Positions 53,109-64,000 of a stretch of DNA of 64,000 bases are shown piece after piece. Source of the stretch: Pythium myriotylum (lineage: Eukaryota > Oomycota > Peronosporomycetes > Pythiales > Pythiaceae). The stretch is taken from NCBI GenBank assembly GCA_023091665.1, contig JALJCQ010000007.1, positions 248,001 to 312,000 of the forward strand, in the 5' to 3' direction. The notes under the pieces are model-generated. The model was not told the DNA's origin and searched no databases. It saw only the letters and a program-made list of their open reading frames with translations. Numbering within the stretch: the stretch's first letter is position 1; every line of letters begins with the position of its first letter. Made by a program: the position numbers and the translations under genes.

Positions 53109-54692
53109 TCACTGCCTCTTGAACATGGCCTGGATCTGCTCGCTCGTCTTGCCCGAGGTCTCGGGCAGATACTTGAGCATGAAGGCTGTGAAGAGCGCGA
53201 TCGTGACGATGAACGGCAGGAAGCCCAGGTCGTCAAGCGCATCCGCGACGTACGGGTAGCCGACGCCGATGATCAGCGTGCCGGACCAGTTGGCGAAGAG
53301 CGCGATCGATCCTCCGCTCGCTCGCAGCTCGTCTGGGAAGACATCGGCCGCCACGACAAAGGCCAGAGGCCCGAGCGTCACGCTGTAGCCAGCGACGTAC
53401 AGCGCCGTGAACGCGATCGACAGCTCGGGCACATTGATGAGCAGAGCGACTGTGAGTCCGATCGCACACGCAAGCATCCAGAACTGGCCGAAGAGCAGCA
53501 CAGGACGGTTGCCGTAGCGAGCAGCGAGCATGCCGGCGCCGAACGACGGGAGCCAGTTGACGGTGTTGACGATGATGCTGCCGATGCGGCCATCAGACAC
53601 GCCGGCGTCGGTAAACATGGACGATGAGTAGAGGAAGACAGCGTTGATACCGGAGAACTGTAGCGCGAGCGCCATGCAGACGGCGATGATCGTCTGCTGG
53701 CGATAGGCTGGTGAGAACATGGCTTTCCACGGGTTCTCGGCGATGTTGTTGGTGCGCTGCGCTTCAATATCCGAGACGTCCATCTTCTTGGCGACCACGT
53801 CGATGGAAGAGTCTGCGGCCGCACCGCTGTTGGCACTGCTCGTGTCGGATGAATCGTGGGGTTGCTGCTGTGGCGCCTGCTGCAGCCAGGTGGTCAAGGC
53901 GAGCGACACATTCTCACGACCGAAAAGCTTCGCGAGCTCCTTCTCGGCGTCCTCCTGGCGGCCCTTGCCGAGCAGCCACGTCGGGCTCTCGACCATGAAA
54001 CGCGGCGCCGTCACAGCGAAGATCAGCGCCATCACGGCCGGGAAGGCGGCGATGTAGCGCCAGCCGCTCGATGTGTCAGCGTAGAAGAAAGTCGTGCACA
54101 CGAAGAAGAGACCGCTCGAGATCGCGATTTGGAAGCCGACGCCGAGCTTGTTGCGGATGTGCGGCGGCGCGATCTCGCTGATGTAGCCGTTTGGAATGGC
54201 CGTGGCGACGCCCGACGCGAGACCCGCAATCGCGCGGCCGATCGCGAACACGGCGACGCTGTTGGCGCTCGCCTGGACAATGGCGCCAGCCGCCATGACG
54301 ATGCAGTTGGCCATAAACGTCGTCTTCCGGCCGTACTTGTCTGAGAGACGTCCACAGCCAAGCGAGCCGATCATGCCGCCGATGGCCCACGAGTTGACGA
54401 CCCACGTCCACTGGGTCTTAGTGTGGCCTGGGAACATGAGGCACGTGCCGTCGACGACAGGCCGTGCATTACAGTCGTCCTTGTCGTTGAAAGTCGAAAG
54501 GTTAAGCTGCGAAAGCGACCAGCCGAACTGGACGGTCTGGAAGAGCGCGAGGCACGCGCTCGTGTAGAGCACAGCGTTGACCGGGATGCTCTCGTAGGCC
54601 GGCGCGTTCTCTTCCTCCAAGCCCGCGTAGACGGCCGTGTCGTTGATCTTGGGCGTGCGAATGTTGTCGGTTTTGTCCTGCGGCGACGCCAT
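53109..54692 (-). CDS. MFS sugar-porter family transporter (copy 4)
   Basis: The intronless gene encodes 527 residues, with VESPTWL at 234-240, QFSGIN at 345-350 and PETSGKTSEQI at the C-terminus. The central cytoplasmic loop (about 275-315) is longer than in copy 3 and rich in Gln, Ser and Asp. The start MASPQDK at 54692 has A at -3 (ACCGAGATGG), a reasonable context. Third codon positions are strongly G/C, giving long antisense shadow frames. It is a tandem paralogue of copy 3 and the start of copy 5, so this subfamily expanded locally. Confidence 0.9.
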   Translation of the reverse strand: MASPQDKTDNIRTPKINDTAVYAGLEEENAPAYESIPVNAVLYTSACLALFQTVQFGWSLSQLNLSTFNDKDDCNARPVVDGTCLMFPGHTKTQWTWVVNSWAIGGMIGSLGCGRLSDKYGRKTTFMANCIVMAAGAIVQASANSVAVFAIGRAIAGLASGVATAIPNGYISEIAPPHIRNKLGVGFQIAISSGLFFVCTTFFYADTSSGWRYIAAFPAVMALIFAVTAPRFMVESPTWLLGKGRQEDAEKELAKLFGRENVSLALTTWLQQAPQQQPHDSSDTSSANSGAAADSSIDVVAKKMDVSDIEAQRTNNIAENPWKAMFSPAYRQQTIIAVCMALALQFSGINAVFLYSSSMFTDAGVSDGRIGSIIVNTVNWLPSFGAGMLAARYGNRPVLLFGQFWMLACAIGLTVALLINVPELSIAFTALYVAGYSVTLGPLAFVVAADVFPDELRASGGSIALFANWSGTLIIGVGYPYVADALDDLGFLPFIVTIALFTAFMLKYLPETSGKTSEQIQAMFKRQ

Positions 54693-56252
54693 CTCGGTGG
54701 TGGTGTCACAAGAGACGAGTGTTACGTGTAGCGGGCTTCCGTTCTACGCGTGGCGGGACGAAGGTGTGAAGTCGATGCGAGCACTTTGACGCGTGTTGGC
54801 AACTGGTGGCGCATGTCGCGAACGTCAGCGGGTGGCTGGCCGCCGCTCGCGTCGAGCTCTCGTCATCGAGACCTCGCACGAACCGACGCGTGCGCGTGCA
54901 CAAACGGGTAAAGGGCTACGCTCGCACGTCTCTCGTAGGACCGCCAGGCCAATCCGCGCGACGCGGGACTCGCTAGTTCAATGACATACACTCGCATGGT
55001 CTCACCATTGGCGAACAGCTCAGTACCTCTTTGATTATATTCTTTCTTTCAAACAAAACTGTAAATAAGGATTTATTATCACAAATGGACTTCACGAATA
55101 AATACCCGGTAGGATCTGATGTGAGACCGTGAAAATCTGTGACGAGTGGATCGGGTGAATGCGAATGCAGTGGGTGGGTTTTCGGTCGTAGACGTGGCGC
55201 TGACGCCTGAGGCGACATTCCGGTCCGGCAGACGCGCGCATTCACGCCGCGTGCGCATGCAGCCAGTGTTAATCGACTCTATTTTCCCGCTTGCTGCGTT
55301 GTGGCAACCTGCTTGCATTCTAGAAACTGGGAGACAGCGGCTGTGCTCAGTTCGCATTCATCCCGTGGTCTCTGTCGATCTGTTTTCGCTGGACCAAGAT
55401 GCCCCGGGAGCATAGGTGGCGGGTTCTCAACTGCTTTCTCTGTTGAGCTGATAACCGGCGTATGCCGTGGAAGATGTTACTCCGCGCGAGTTTCCCAAAC
55501 ATATTCTCCGGGATCAAATCCAGCGATATCTTGCAAGACCCGTCGCATACTCTCCCAACTCAGGACTCATTTTTCCTCCAGTCGCCTCTGGACAGAAACG
55601 ATTCGAAGAGTTGAGTACACCTCACTGCTTCGACGGAGGAATCGTGAATGGCTTTCCGTACGCCGTACGGTACCAAAGAAGCAGCAAAATCTGTCGGTGT
55701 GAAAGGATTGAAGTGTCCGACCTCTCCTTCGACTTCGACTTTGTCCCGTGGACATAGTATTCCATGAATTTGTCTTGTTGAATGCTAAGTGGAGGAAGAA
55801 TTCAGTGCTAGTTTGGCGAAGGGACAAGTTCGAGTCAAGGGGGAAGCAGTTAATCGGCGAGCAGCACAACATCTTGCTTATTCAAGAGTGAGGCCGAGAC
55901 CTGACGAGTGAAAGCTGTTCCATATCGAGACCTCTTATCAAACCTTACATGACCCACCAAATGTCTAGCAACAGCGAGTCGAGCAAAAGAGAACAGGGCG
56001 GTCCCACAGAGCTGGTAGGAGGCACCGAGTAGTCATGACGAAACGTTACAGGATCAAATCGTGGAGACCTGGGGATGGCGTGGTGACAGCAATGACTGAG
56101 CTGGTAAAAAGTAAGACGAATCCCCACGACCGAAACAACGCCTAAACTGTACTCGAGACGTAGTTGACCTGCTGACCTTACGTGTCAAATCCGGTAAAAG
56201 CCTGTAGACCATAGAGATGAGAACAGCCAAGACATGATTGTAACCAAGAGCA
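54693..56252. other. Intergenic region, no supported gene
   Basis: This stretch of about 1.5 kb shows short frames on both strands near 55.3-55.9 kb that shift into each other without a recognisable domain. It may hold an old decayed coding sequence, but I cannot identify it. Confidence 0.4.
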
Positions 56253-57730
56253 TCACTCACCATAGTGCGCGACCGGAAGCTGAAGAATTACGCAGAGCCA
56301 TAACACGAGCTGACCTTGAATCGACCATGCGTGGCGCTCCAAGATATAAGACAACAGAACGACGGCGCTAATTCGGTGGCGATACCAAAGGACGAGATCA
56401 ATCAACACGACTATCAGACCTTGAAGTGCCGCATAACGCCCGATCGCAGCCAGGGACGATATCAGTAGAGTCGAGTTGCCACAGTACATCCGAAGGTTGC
56501 CGTTGTACTGAGCCGACTGGAACTGCGAGGCTACCAGCGTGAAGATTGCGATCGTAGTTGGTACGACGCACTCGAAGTACTCAACAACCACAACAGTCTC
56601 CGCGATATGGAGCAATTCTAGTGTCTGGATGGTCGTCTCGATTGTCGTGCTGGGTGTCACGTGAGTCACTGTAGGAACGACTGCATGGACGCGGATGCGT
56701 TTCGTAGACACTGTGTTGTCGAGATCACCCTCAACTAGTCCACTTTCTAGGATACCGCGCGTCACTTCGATCATATTTGCGCGACGGACAAGTGATTTCT
56801 TGTCCATGAAAATCAAAATAACAGCAGCAGCGTGGATGAGATCGACCGAGAGCAGCACAACCGTCGCAAACAGTGACGGCGTGCTCTTCAAGATCGTCGA
56901 CTGGTATAACGAGGCACAGATTTCGACCGTTGCGACTGCGAGTTGGTTCGAGTCCTCACGTAGGTGAGACGTCAACGAACGGAGCAGATTTCTGTATAGG
57001 AATTTTGTCACTGTGATGATGAATGTGACAACAAGAAACGCTCGCTCCGTGTTCGCTGGATAAAGAGTCGAGAGTAAGATGTACACCAGAACTTGCGATA
57101 CTTGAGCAAACACATAAGGCAAAAATCGAATGAGCGGTTCTCGTAACTTGAGCGTGTCTTGATGCTTGCGCCTCAACACAGCCGAGTGGACGACAGCGAA
57201 GATTATAAGCACTGGCATGGAGACCACGAGGGGTGAGAGGGGCACTGGGAAGCGCCAAACGCAACCCATCAAGGTTACCACTCCCGATGATGGAATCGCT
57301 GTGAGGACACAGACAATGACTATGTGATAGTGTACATTCTACTCGAGATCCCATTGGCGCTTCGGAATATGACGACGAACCCAAACATGCAAGTGAAAAC
57401 AAGGCATACATAGAGCCCTATGAAGCCAGTGTTTTTCCATACTCCAAGGCTAGGATCCTGGAGAGGAATTGCAGACAGTAGCAGTGGAGACGCCAACGAA
57501 GGTATTGGCGTAAGTAGAATGACCACCGCATGTCTCCAGGAGCTTGAACGCTCTTCGTAGGCTTCGAGATCTCGAAATCGATCGATTGAAAACCGAGATG
57601 AGGGACGTAGGACTCCGGTCAAACCTTTGGCGAGTCGCATACCGGAGAACCAAAGACATTTCGGATCAGTTCGCGCCAGATTTTGCTGAAGCCGCGTGTC
57701 CGCGCGATGAGGTCGCACTTCATGCTTCAT
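56253..57730 (-). CDS. Multi-span membrane protein of unknown function, copy T1 (frameshifted)
   Basis: I do not recognise a named family. Two minus-strand frames, 57730-57320 and 57281-56253, join to about 490 residues when compared with the divergent paralogue at 58173. The joint near 57323-57334 needs one extra base: after SSRMY the frame should continue HYHIVIVCVLTAIP. Eight to ten hydrophobic helices are visible, with a cytoplasmic-type loop REDSNQLAVATVEICASLY in the middle and the ending LERHAWSIQGQLVLWL. The N-terminal part has RFRDLEAYEERSSSWRH before the first helix. A GTGAGT directly after HYG at the end could be a splice donor, so the C-terminus is uncertain. It may be a pseudogene or carry a sequence error. 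It is divergent from T2 with a shared 440-base promoter region. Confidence 0.65.
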
Positions 57731-58172
57731 TATCGGTTGATCGCAGACTCGCCTTCCAAAATACCCTCGAAATAGAAAATAGGTGTGCTTATTTTTTTTG
57801 AATTGTTTAACGCGCGGGCTACGTTCGCAAACATGGCTCCTCAGCGTGCTCTAAGCGTTGGTGGCATGAGGTCTGTTTGAAAACGATTTATACGGCTCCT
57901 ATCGCCGAAAGTCCATTGTAGGCTTCTTAGCAGTGGCCGTCAACATTCGATCAGTGAGGCTCAACTCTAAAGCAAACCAAGTTTGACCAGACAATGCGTT
58001 GTCTCGATTATTGGACCAGTCGTTCTATCAATTGGGATCTGCGAGAGTTCTCCGTGTGGCAAACAAGTTTAATATCACGCAGAGATGAGCGTGCGCGTGC
58101 TAAAGGGCTTCACAGTCTTATCAGATTGGAGAATCAAGATTCCATTTTTACGGATTAGCACAACGTTGTGCC
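57731..58172. other. Bidirectional upstream region of the T1/T2 pair
   Basis: About 440 bases lie between the two divergent membrane protein genes; a run of T near 57791 is the only notable feature. Confidence 0.45.
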
Positions 58173-59785
58173 ATGCCATGTATAGATCGGATGGCCTTCC
58201 AGACGCCAGAGGGCAAGAACTCGGTCTCGATGAGATCCACGTGTGGTGGAGGCAGAAATCTTGTTCGGCTCCCCGTCCAAGAGACGAGCGCCGAGCGAAT
58301 CGGGTTCACCTTTCGAGTTGCCCGAAGTGTGTGCGGCCTTCGTGCTCCTCAGCCCCGGATAACAATCGCACGGTTCCGAGACTTCTACGAGTACATGGAT
58401 CGTACGAATGTGTGGCGCCATCTCACTGTCATCATGCTGACCCCCTTGCCGTCGGTGGCCATAACCATCACACTCGCGGCAATTCCTTTACAAGACCCTG
58501 CCTTGGGAGTGTGGAAGAATACCGGAGCTGTTGCCTTGCACATGGGGATGACGTTTCTTGGTGTCTTTGGCTTTGTCATCATGTTTCGAAGCTCAAACCA
58601 TGTACCTCACAGTATTTACAGCAACGCCGATGTCGTGATAGTGTGCACGCTGACCGCCGTGCCCACGGCTGTACTGTACGCAGTCATTGGCTGCATCTGG
58701 CGCTTTCCCGTGCCGTTCTTGCTATTCATCGGCTCTTGCCCAGTCCTCGCCATCTTCGCTCTCACCCACATGCTCCTTCTGCGTCCGAAGCACCAGACGT
58801 CGTTTGAACTGCGTACACCGCTGAACAAGTTCTCACCGTTTGTAATCGGACAAATGGCACAGGGTCTTCTCTATGTAGCTCTCTCCGCAGTTTTCACGAC
58901 AACAACTGAGAAAGGCATCCTCGTGGCCACAGGTGTCGTGGTAGCCGCAAAGTTTTCATTCCGGCGACTTCTGCGTAACGTCACGTCGCACCCTCGAGAA
59001 GATTCAAATCAACTCGCGGTCGCGGCTGTGGAAATCTGCGCGTCACTGTATCTGTCGCTCATTCTGAAACGCTCGGTGAGCTACTACGCGACGATCGGAC
59101 TACTTACAGTGGATATTGTTCACACGGCTTTTGTCATCCTCGCGTATATGGACAAGAAGTGTGCGGTCCCACGAAGAAATATGATTCAAGCCACACGAGG
59201 AATTTTGGGGTTATCATCCCCAACGTGGGATGACTGCGAACTCGACACAGCAGCGACTGCTCATCATACCTCAGTGGTTTCCAACCACGCAGTTGTTCCA
59301 ATGGCTCCTCCATCACAGGCTGATGGCGTGAAGAAGACGGCTGTCATGACGTTAGAGATGCTCCACGTGGCGGAGACCGTCGTTCTCATCGAATATCTCG
59401 AGTGCGTCGTTCCCGCAACCAGTACCGTCTTACGCTGGTGGCATCCCAGTTCAGTTCGGCGCGATATAACAGCCTCTTGCGTGCGTATGTCAGCGACTCG
59501 AGTGCCCTGGTATCTGCAGTCGCTACTGTCGGCCGATACGCTGGCCTCCAGACGCTGACATTCGTGCGGTTGGATCTGGTGCTGCGGTATCGGTATCGCA
59601 TCTCTGGTATTGCACTGTTGGCGTACTTGCTCGAGCGCCATGCGTGGGCTATTCAAGGACAGCTGATACTTTGGTTTGGAGGTCTCTTCGAGCTCCCAGT
59701 CGTCCACTATGGTTCGTTTGATTTTATCGAATGTCCGAGGTGTGAAGGGATGCTCACAAACCTCGTGACGTTGCGTAGGCTTTGA
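58173..59785 (+). CDS. Multi-span membrane protein of unknown function, copy T2 (frameshifted)
   Basis: This is the plus-strand paralogue of T1. It starts at 58173 (or the ATG at 58191) and is open to 59558, but the last 40 residues of that frame do not match T1. Near 59430 one base appears missing: GTCTTACGCTG should read VFTLVASQF as in T1 (IFTLVASQF). After the shift the frame to 59785 restores ARYN, VGRYAGLQTL, LERHAWAIQGQLILWF and HYG. The joined product has about 537 residues with eight to ten helices and the shared loop REDSNQLAVAAVEICASLY. There is no recognised domain; a membrane sensor or transporter is possible but not shown. Since T1 and T2 each carry one single-base indel at different places, sequence error and pseudogene decay are both possible. 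Confidence 0.68.
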
Positions 59786-60027
59786 TTTCACATCCACAGG
59801 AGGAGCGACTCCTAACTCACGTGGAAGCTGACGCATGACCAGGCGCCATCGATAACCGCTTCGACTCCGAAAAACACAGCCATTGTGGGGAAGACCGTCA
59901 CGCAAAAAAATCTTGGCTTCTGCGTCTCACAAGGCCTCACCACATCCAAAAAGAACGAGCCGTGCCTCTTGTACTCTGCCGCAAAGTTCCTCCAATATCA
60001 GTCGTACGTCTCCAACACCGGCCGGGG

Positions 60028-60282
60028 ACAATCGCGTTGACGCTCCTGCCAGGGCTCACAGCGACTCTACTACCAGACTTGCCTCTTCAGCCTATCAGTG
60101 CTGGACCAAACGCCGCTCTTGTCATCTGCGTTATGTCCTGAGGTTACGTTATCGCGCTCGTCGCTGTCAGTGGTATCCCCGGGCACATGTATTCGTTCCA
60201 GGAAGCCGTGGTAGCGAGCTTCTCTGTTCGCTGCCTTACGATTACCTTCGTTAAAATGCTCGCACTCGACTTTCCCATCTAG
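60028..60282 (+). pseudogene. Relic fragment related to the T1/T2 membrane protein family
   Basis: The plus strand reads TIALTLLPGLTATLLPDLPLQP, stop, then GYVIALVAVSGIPGHMYSF and further hydrophobic text to a stop at 60280-60282. The spacing of the first two helices and the LLP...LPLQ motif resemble VILLTPIPS...AIPLQDP of T1. One in-frame TGA interrupts it. It is only part of a gene. Confidence 0.45.
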
Positions 60283-60542
60283 GCCAAAATTACAGTTTGA
60301 CTCACCCTCATTCTCTTCACGTCGGTTCAGTAAGGTAGGATCCAATCTTTTGAGAATGGTTCGACAGACTCTCCTGATTTGTGGTGCGGTGAAGGCATCG
60401 ACTTCTCATTCCGCTTTGCATGTAACGAGATAGCGCGATGGCATGGAATTGATGCCGGAGCTGGTTAATCGACTTTACATTTAGCAATTTGGTGCTGAAT
60501 CACTGTCTCAACAGCAGAAAGAGGACTTGCGTCGAAAGCATA

Positions 60543-61785
60543 TCACACAGTAACACTCGTTCGCTGAACGAGGAGGTCGTCGATGCAGTCATATTTGCGG
60601 TTGAGATCTCGTTGGTGGGTCTGCACGACAAAATCCTGGAGTGCAGCCGCCTCGTGTGGAGTCAAGTTGGATGGCGGGTGCGGGTGAGCGTAACGGAACG
60701 ACTGAGAGCAGCTTCGCACGTGATGCGCGTTGGCTTGAGCCAGCGGCTGAATCACAGTCCAATCACGAACGAGAAAGTTGATCGCGCTCCACGGCGCCGG
60801 GGTTTTGGTGTCCGGCCACGTTACACTGCTGAAGGCGTGGATAGTACGAGAGGATTCATGTCGACGAAGACCGATGCTGACAACATGAAACGAGAGAACC
60901 CCCTGAGGCGTCGAGTAGAGAAGGTGATAGTACACTTTCTGACGAAGCTCGCCTTGTTCCTGATGCAGCAGCTGCATTGCATTGGCCTGTCAGTTGTTGT
61001 ATGATGCTATTTCGTAAGTCAGGTCTCACCTGGAGACGAACTGGGCCAGGCGGGTGACTACTTCGGCAGTTCCAAAGGCAGTCGCTGATAGCATCTCTTG
61101 ATTGATGGACGAAACGGCCTGCAGTCATGCTTGCTATTGCAGAGCCGATCGTGATATCGTGCGGGTTACGCTGGCTCAGTGTGAGCTTCTGAAACTCCGA
61201 GGGAGTTGTCGTGTCGCAGAGAATCGTATCCACGATCGCGACCATCGACGTGGTGAGTTTAGTGAGCTGGTCTGCAATCGAAGTGCTTTCAGGCGATGAG
61301 TAGACCGTTGGGATCTCTCGGGGAACTTGAAGCTACGGGCCCAAACATGATTTTATTAGTCGCCCACCGTCACAGCCTTCGTTCGATTTCGAACGCACAG
61401 TGTTGCGTGCGTGTAGCACGAGCCTCGCTAGGCGCTGTGCAATCGTAGCCTGCTCATTCACTTGCGCGAGAAGTTTTCTGTTCTCGCTTTGCGAAGCATG
61501 CAAACGTCGATGCTGGCGTAGGGCAATCGCCATCCACATGTTGTCAGCACTACCGTCACTGAGCTGCTGGATCGAGTTGGCGCTGGCCTTGCGTTGGAGC
61601 GAGGCAAGAATGCCTTCCAACTCGTAGATGGTCCGGCGAAGGTTAAGGATCTCGGCGATTCGCTTGCGCTTCCGCATTTGATAGGTGGTTGTAGTGCGCG
61701 TCGAACTCAGAGCTAGTCGCTCCGACAGCTCAGCGTCATCGTTGGTGTCTAAGTCTAGTAGCTCCTCCCACAAGTCGTCAGCCAT
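60543..61785 (-). CDS. M96-like basic/coiled-coil family protein, copy H
   Basis: Minus-strand exons 61785-61399, 61332-61030 and 60971-60543 give 372 residues, with GT-AG introns of 66 and 58 nt at the family positions. The N-terminus MADDLWEELLDLDTND keeps the acidic W...LLDL motif; the basic region is YQMRKRKRIAEILNLRR, followed by ALRQHRRLHASQSEN. Exon 2 keeps GRFVHQSRDAISDCLW, exon 3 keeps FSSVTWPDTKTPAPWSAINFLVRDW and CIDDLLVQ. The frame is open to 61887 upstream, but that addition has no counterpart in other copies. It lies 20 kb away from the main cluster, outside the transposon-rich part, and lacks the GATGTGACAG motif. Confidence 0.8.
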
Positions 61786-63075
61786 GCTCGGCAATTTGAG
61801 CAGTGTGGTGCCTCTCAACGGGAGTGTCCAGGGTGTTAATCTGCCAAAATGATTCCTGGAAACCAGAGTCTGGGATCTGGGTTCCACTTCACGCGCTGGG
61901 TGTTGTCCTCCTCGGTTCGAAGCTGGAGAAGTAATTGATATTGATGTTGAAGCTGCCTGATTTTTTGAATATAGCCAATCGAAATCAAAAGTCCATAGAT
62001 GTCACGAGAAGTTTACGGTAAAGCATCGATTTTGGGGGGTTGCTCACTCTTGGCCAATGGCACGACAGCGATTCACGTAATCGTCAAGTTGTCTCTCAAT
62101 CGTGTGTCCTATTCTCTTAACTCCAGGGTGGGAACCCTCTACTTTAGAGAGTGTATCCACGAACTGTAAAGGCGTCAATCTGCTCGTGCACCGTCACAGG
62201 CATTGTCGAGTCGATTTGCCTCAAACGGACAAGGAAATATAGTTATCCAACGAGATTCGGCGCAATCCGTTGCTTTAGGTCGCTGGCTTCTTCTCCGACA
62301 ACAATCAGCTCAAGAACAGGATGACAAACACAGACATTCCGTCGTCCTGATCGTCGAACAGGTGATCCAATGTCTAGATCCGTTGTCTCGACTTCGTATT
62401 CATACTATTGTCGTGTGAGTTCCTTCAAAATTACTCAGGTATTGCAGGAATGCAGAGATAGAGTCCCCACTGTGGTCTCAAAGCGTGTCGAACTACACCC
62501 GCGTGAACCAGTTTCTCCATGTGATTGGTTAAGACAACTCCAGAATATACGTGAGTCCGGTAGGAGATGGTAAGACCATGTATGCAGTCCCAGCTCTTCA
62601 TTTTATTCTACAAACTACATAATATGTAATAGCTTACACTGGTTACAGTATCTCGAACTCTCTGGACATGTGGCCTAATGGTACTGATGAACTCCTCGGG
62701 CTCTCCCCTACTGCTCCATGTAAATTCTTGAGCCTGTGTGCTTGGCATCAACCGATTTCGTACGGCCACGAAGTTGATGCGCCGCCCTGACTGTCCGTTC
62801 TGCACTTTGTTCAGCCAATCGGATCCCATAAACCACCGCTGTCACCAGGGGTTTACGAACAATACTCGGCCTTCGGTTAACACTACGCAATCGTGCGAGG
62901 TCCTCCGCGCCTCTCTGCAGTAGAGTGCACCAGGAAGGCTCACCCCCAGTAACTTGGTCTGCTGTCTTTATTGCGTCTCTTGAACGGTCTTCCGGGGCAA
63001 GGACACAAACACAACGTCTTTTCGTGTCAAGCCCGTACTCAGCCCCACACAACATATAAAAAGAGACCACCCACC
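61786..63075. other. Intergenic region before the fifth transporter
   Basis: No gene is supported. Plus-strand frames at 62203-62418 and 62370-62573 have no recognised motif. A TATA-like ATATAAAAAG lies at 63054-63063, only 13 bases before the next start codon, so it is probably not a working TATA box. Confidence 0.4.
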
Positions 63076-64000
63076 ATGGTCCATCGCAACGACCCGACCG
63101 AGACCCCCACGGCAGTCCCAGTCGCTGATTACGCGGGAATTCCCCAAGAAGCAGCATCTCCATATGAGAGCATGACCGTCAACCGCGTGCTCTTTACCAG
63201 TGCCTTCCTTGCGCTTCTGCAGGCCATGCAACACGGCTGGTCCATGTCCCAGCTCAACTTCTCCAAATTTAATGACAAAAACGCCTGCAGCGCTCGCCCC
63301 GTCGTCGAGGGCACGTGTATGATGTTCCCAGGCCATACAAAAAACCAGTGGACATGGGTCGTAAATGCTTGGGTCGTAGGTGCCATTGTCGGTGCGATCT
63401 GCAGCGGCCTCTTCTCCGACAAGTACGGTCGCAAAAAGACGTTCCAGGGGAACTGCGTCTTCATGGCGGCTGGTGCCATCGTTCAAGCGAGTGCCAACAG
63501 TGTCGCGGTCTTCGCTACGGGCCGAGCGATCGCAGGGCTAGCGTCAGGGTTCGCGACGGCCATGATCAACGGCTACATCAGCGAGATCGCCCCTCCACAC
63601 CTCCGTAACCAACTCGGTGTCGGCTTCCAGATGATCATCGCATTTGGTGTTTTGAGCGTCTGTGTGACGTTCTTCTTTGCAGACTCCTCTAGTGGCTGGC
63701 GATATATCGCGGCCTTCCCTGCATTCATTGCGTTGCTTTTCACGGTGACAGCACCTAGTTTCATGGTCGAGAGTCCGACTTGGCTGCTGTCGAAAGGCCG
63801 TCAGCAAGACGCTGAAAGAGAGATTGCTCGGCTCTTTGGCGAACACAACGTGGCACTTGCACTTTCGTGGATGCAGCCTCCATCAGATCCCGAAGCGACC
63901 AAGAGCCTGGTAGGGGAGGAGAGCGTTTCGCAGAATCCGTGGAGGACGATCTTCTCGAGCACCTACCGCCAGCAAACTACTCTTGCTATCGCGATGGCGC
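63076..64000 (+). CDS. MFS sugar-porter family transporter (copy 5, cut by window end)
   Basis: The frame starts with a strong context (CCACCATGG) and stays open for 308 codons to the last base of the window, so the C-terminal part lies outside. The protein is the closest relative of copies 3 and 4: QHGWSMSQLNFSKFNDKNAC, RPVVEGTCMMFPGH, GLFSDKYGRKKTF and MVESPTWLLSKGRQQDAEREIARLFGE are present. The visible part covers helices 1 to 6, the central loop and the start of helix 7. The loop is short (SLVGEESVSQNPWRTIF). It should be an intact sugar porter unless damaged beyond the window. Confidence 0.9.
   Translation, partial: MVHRNDPTETPTAVPVADYAGIPQEAASPYESMTVNRVLFTSAFLALLQAMQHGWSMSQLNFSKFNDKNACSARPVVEGTCMMFPGHTKNQWTWVVNAWVVGAIVGAICSGLFSDKYGRKKTFQGNCVFMAAGAIVQASANSVAVFATGRAIAGLASGFATAMINGYISEIAPPHLRNQLGVGFQMIIAFGVLSVCVTFFFADSSSGWRYIAAFPAFIALLFTVTAPSFMVESPTWLLSKGRQQDAEREIARLFGEHNVALALSWMQPPSDPEATKSLVGEESVSQNPWRTIFSSTYRQQTTLAIAMA

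Noticed and set aside
63054..63063. TATA-like ATATAAAAAG before sugar porter copy 5
   Set aside because: It lies only 13 bases before the start codon, too close for a working TATA box.
1..64000. CRISPR arrays, bacterial operons, ribosome binding sites, rRNA or tRNA genes
   Set aside because: The window is eukaryotic in structure; no spaced repeat array or rRNA-like sequence was seen, and I noticed no tRNA cloverleaf, although a tRNA scan was not possible.

Overview
The window looks like nuclear DNA of an oomycete (Peronosporales or Pythiales type). The evidence is: intron-poor, GC-rich housekeeping genes; very short GT-AG introns (about 47 to 89 nt); initiator plus flanking-promoter elements of the oomycete type (TCAYTYY followed by CAWTTT-like) some 25 to 60 bases before several start codons; and a large clustered family of basic/coiled-coil genes that resemble the proteins annotated in oomycetes as 'M96 mating-specific protein family'. 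I cannot name a species.

Layout. 0.5-5.4 kb: two tandem sugar-porter MFS genes. 5.9-7.4 kb: a phosphate:H+ symporter-like (PHO84-type) MFS gene on the minus strand. 7.4-11.3 kb: a gene-poor stretch with a tiny LINE stub and a 2.1 kb 5'-truncated LINE that keeps its zinc-knuckle and RNase H part. 13.3-40.4 kb: an accessory region with seven of eight M96-like genes (called A to G here; H lies at 60.5-61.8 kb), broken up by a decayed Helitron (15.8-19.7 kb), a helix-turn-helix/prephenate-dehydratase/ACT fusion gene (19.7-20.9 kb), LINE stubs, duplicated relic segments and at least one dead M96-like exon. 40.8-54.7 kb: conserved housekeeping genes (P5B-type cation/polyamine ATPase, WS/DGAT-type acyltransferase, COPII coat Sec24) and two more sugar porters. 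56.3-60.3 kb: a divergent pair of related multi-span membrane proteins of unknown function, each with one apparent single-base frameshift, plus a fragment of a third. 63.1 kb to the end: the start of a fifth sugar porter.

How the pieces fit. The five MFS genes form two sequence groups (0.5/3.8 kb, and 50.8/53.1/63.1 kb), each amplified locally. The M96-like genes share a three-exon structure, conserved intron positions, an initiator-like element and, in five copies, a GATGTGACAG-like (core TGTGACA) motif 64 to 100 bases before the start codon, so they are probably co-regulated. Copies B and E share 992 identical bases, introns included, inside diverged flanks, which points to recent gene conversion. 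The most unusual single locus is the HTH-prephenate dehydratase-ACT fusion beside the Helitron: its ACT motifs look intact, its catalytic PIEN-type motif looks lost, and one frameshift interrupts it. All family calls rest on motif recognition by eye. No database search was possible.
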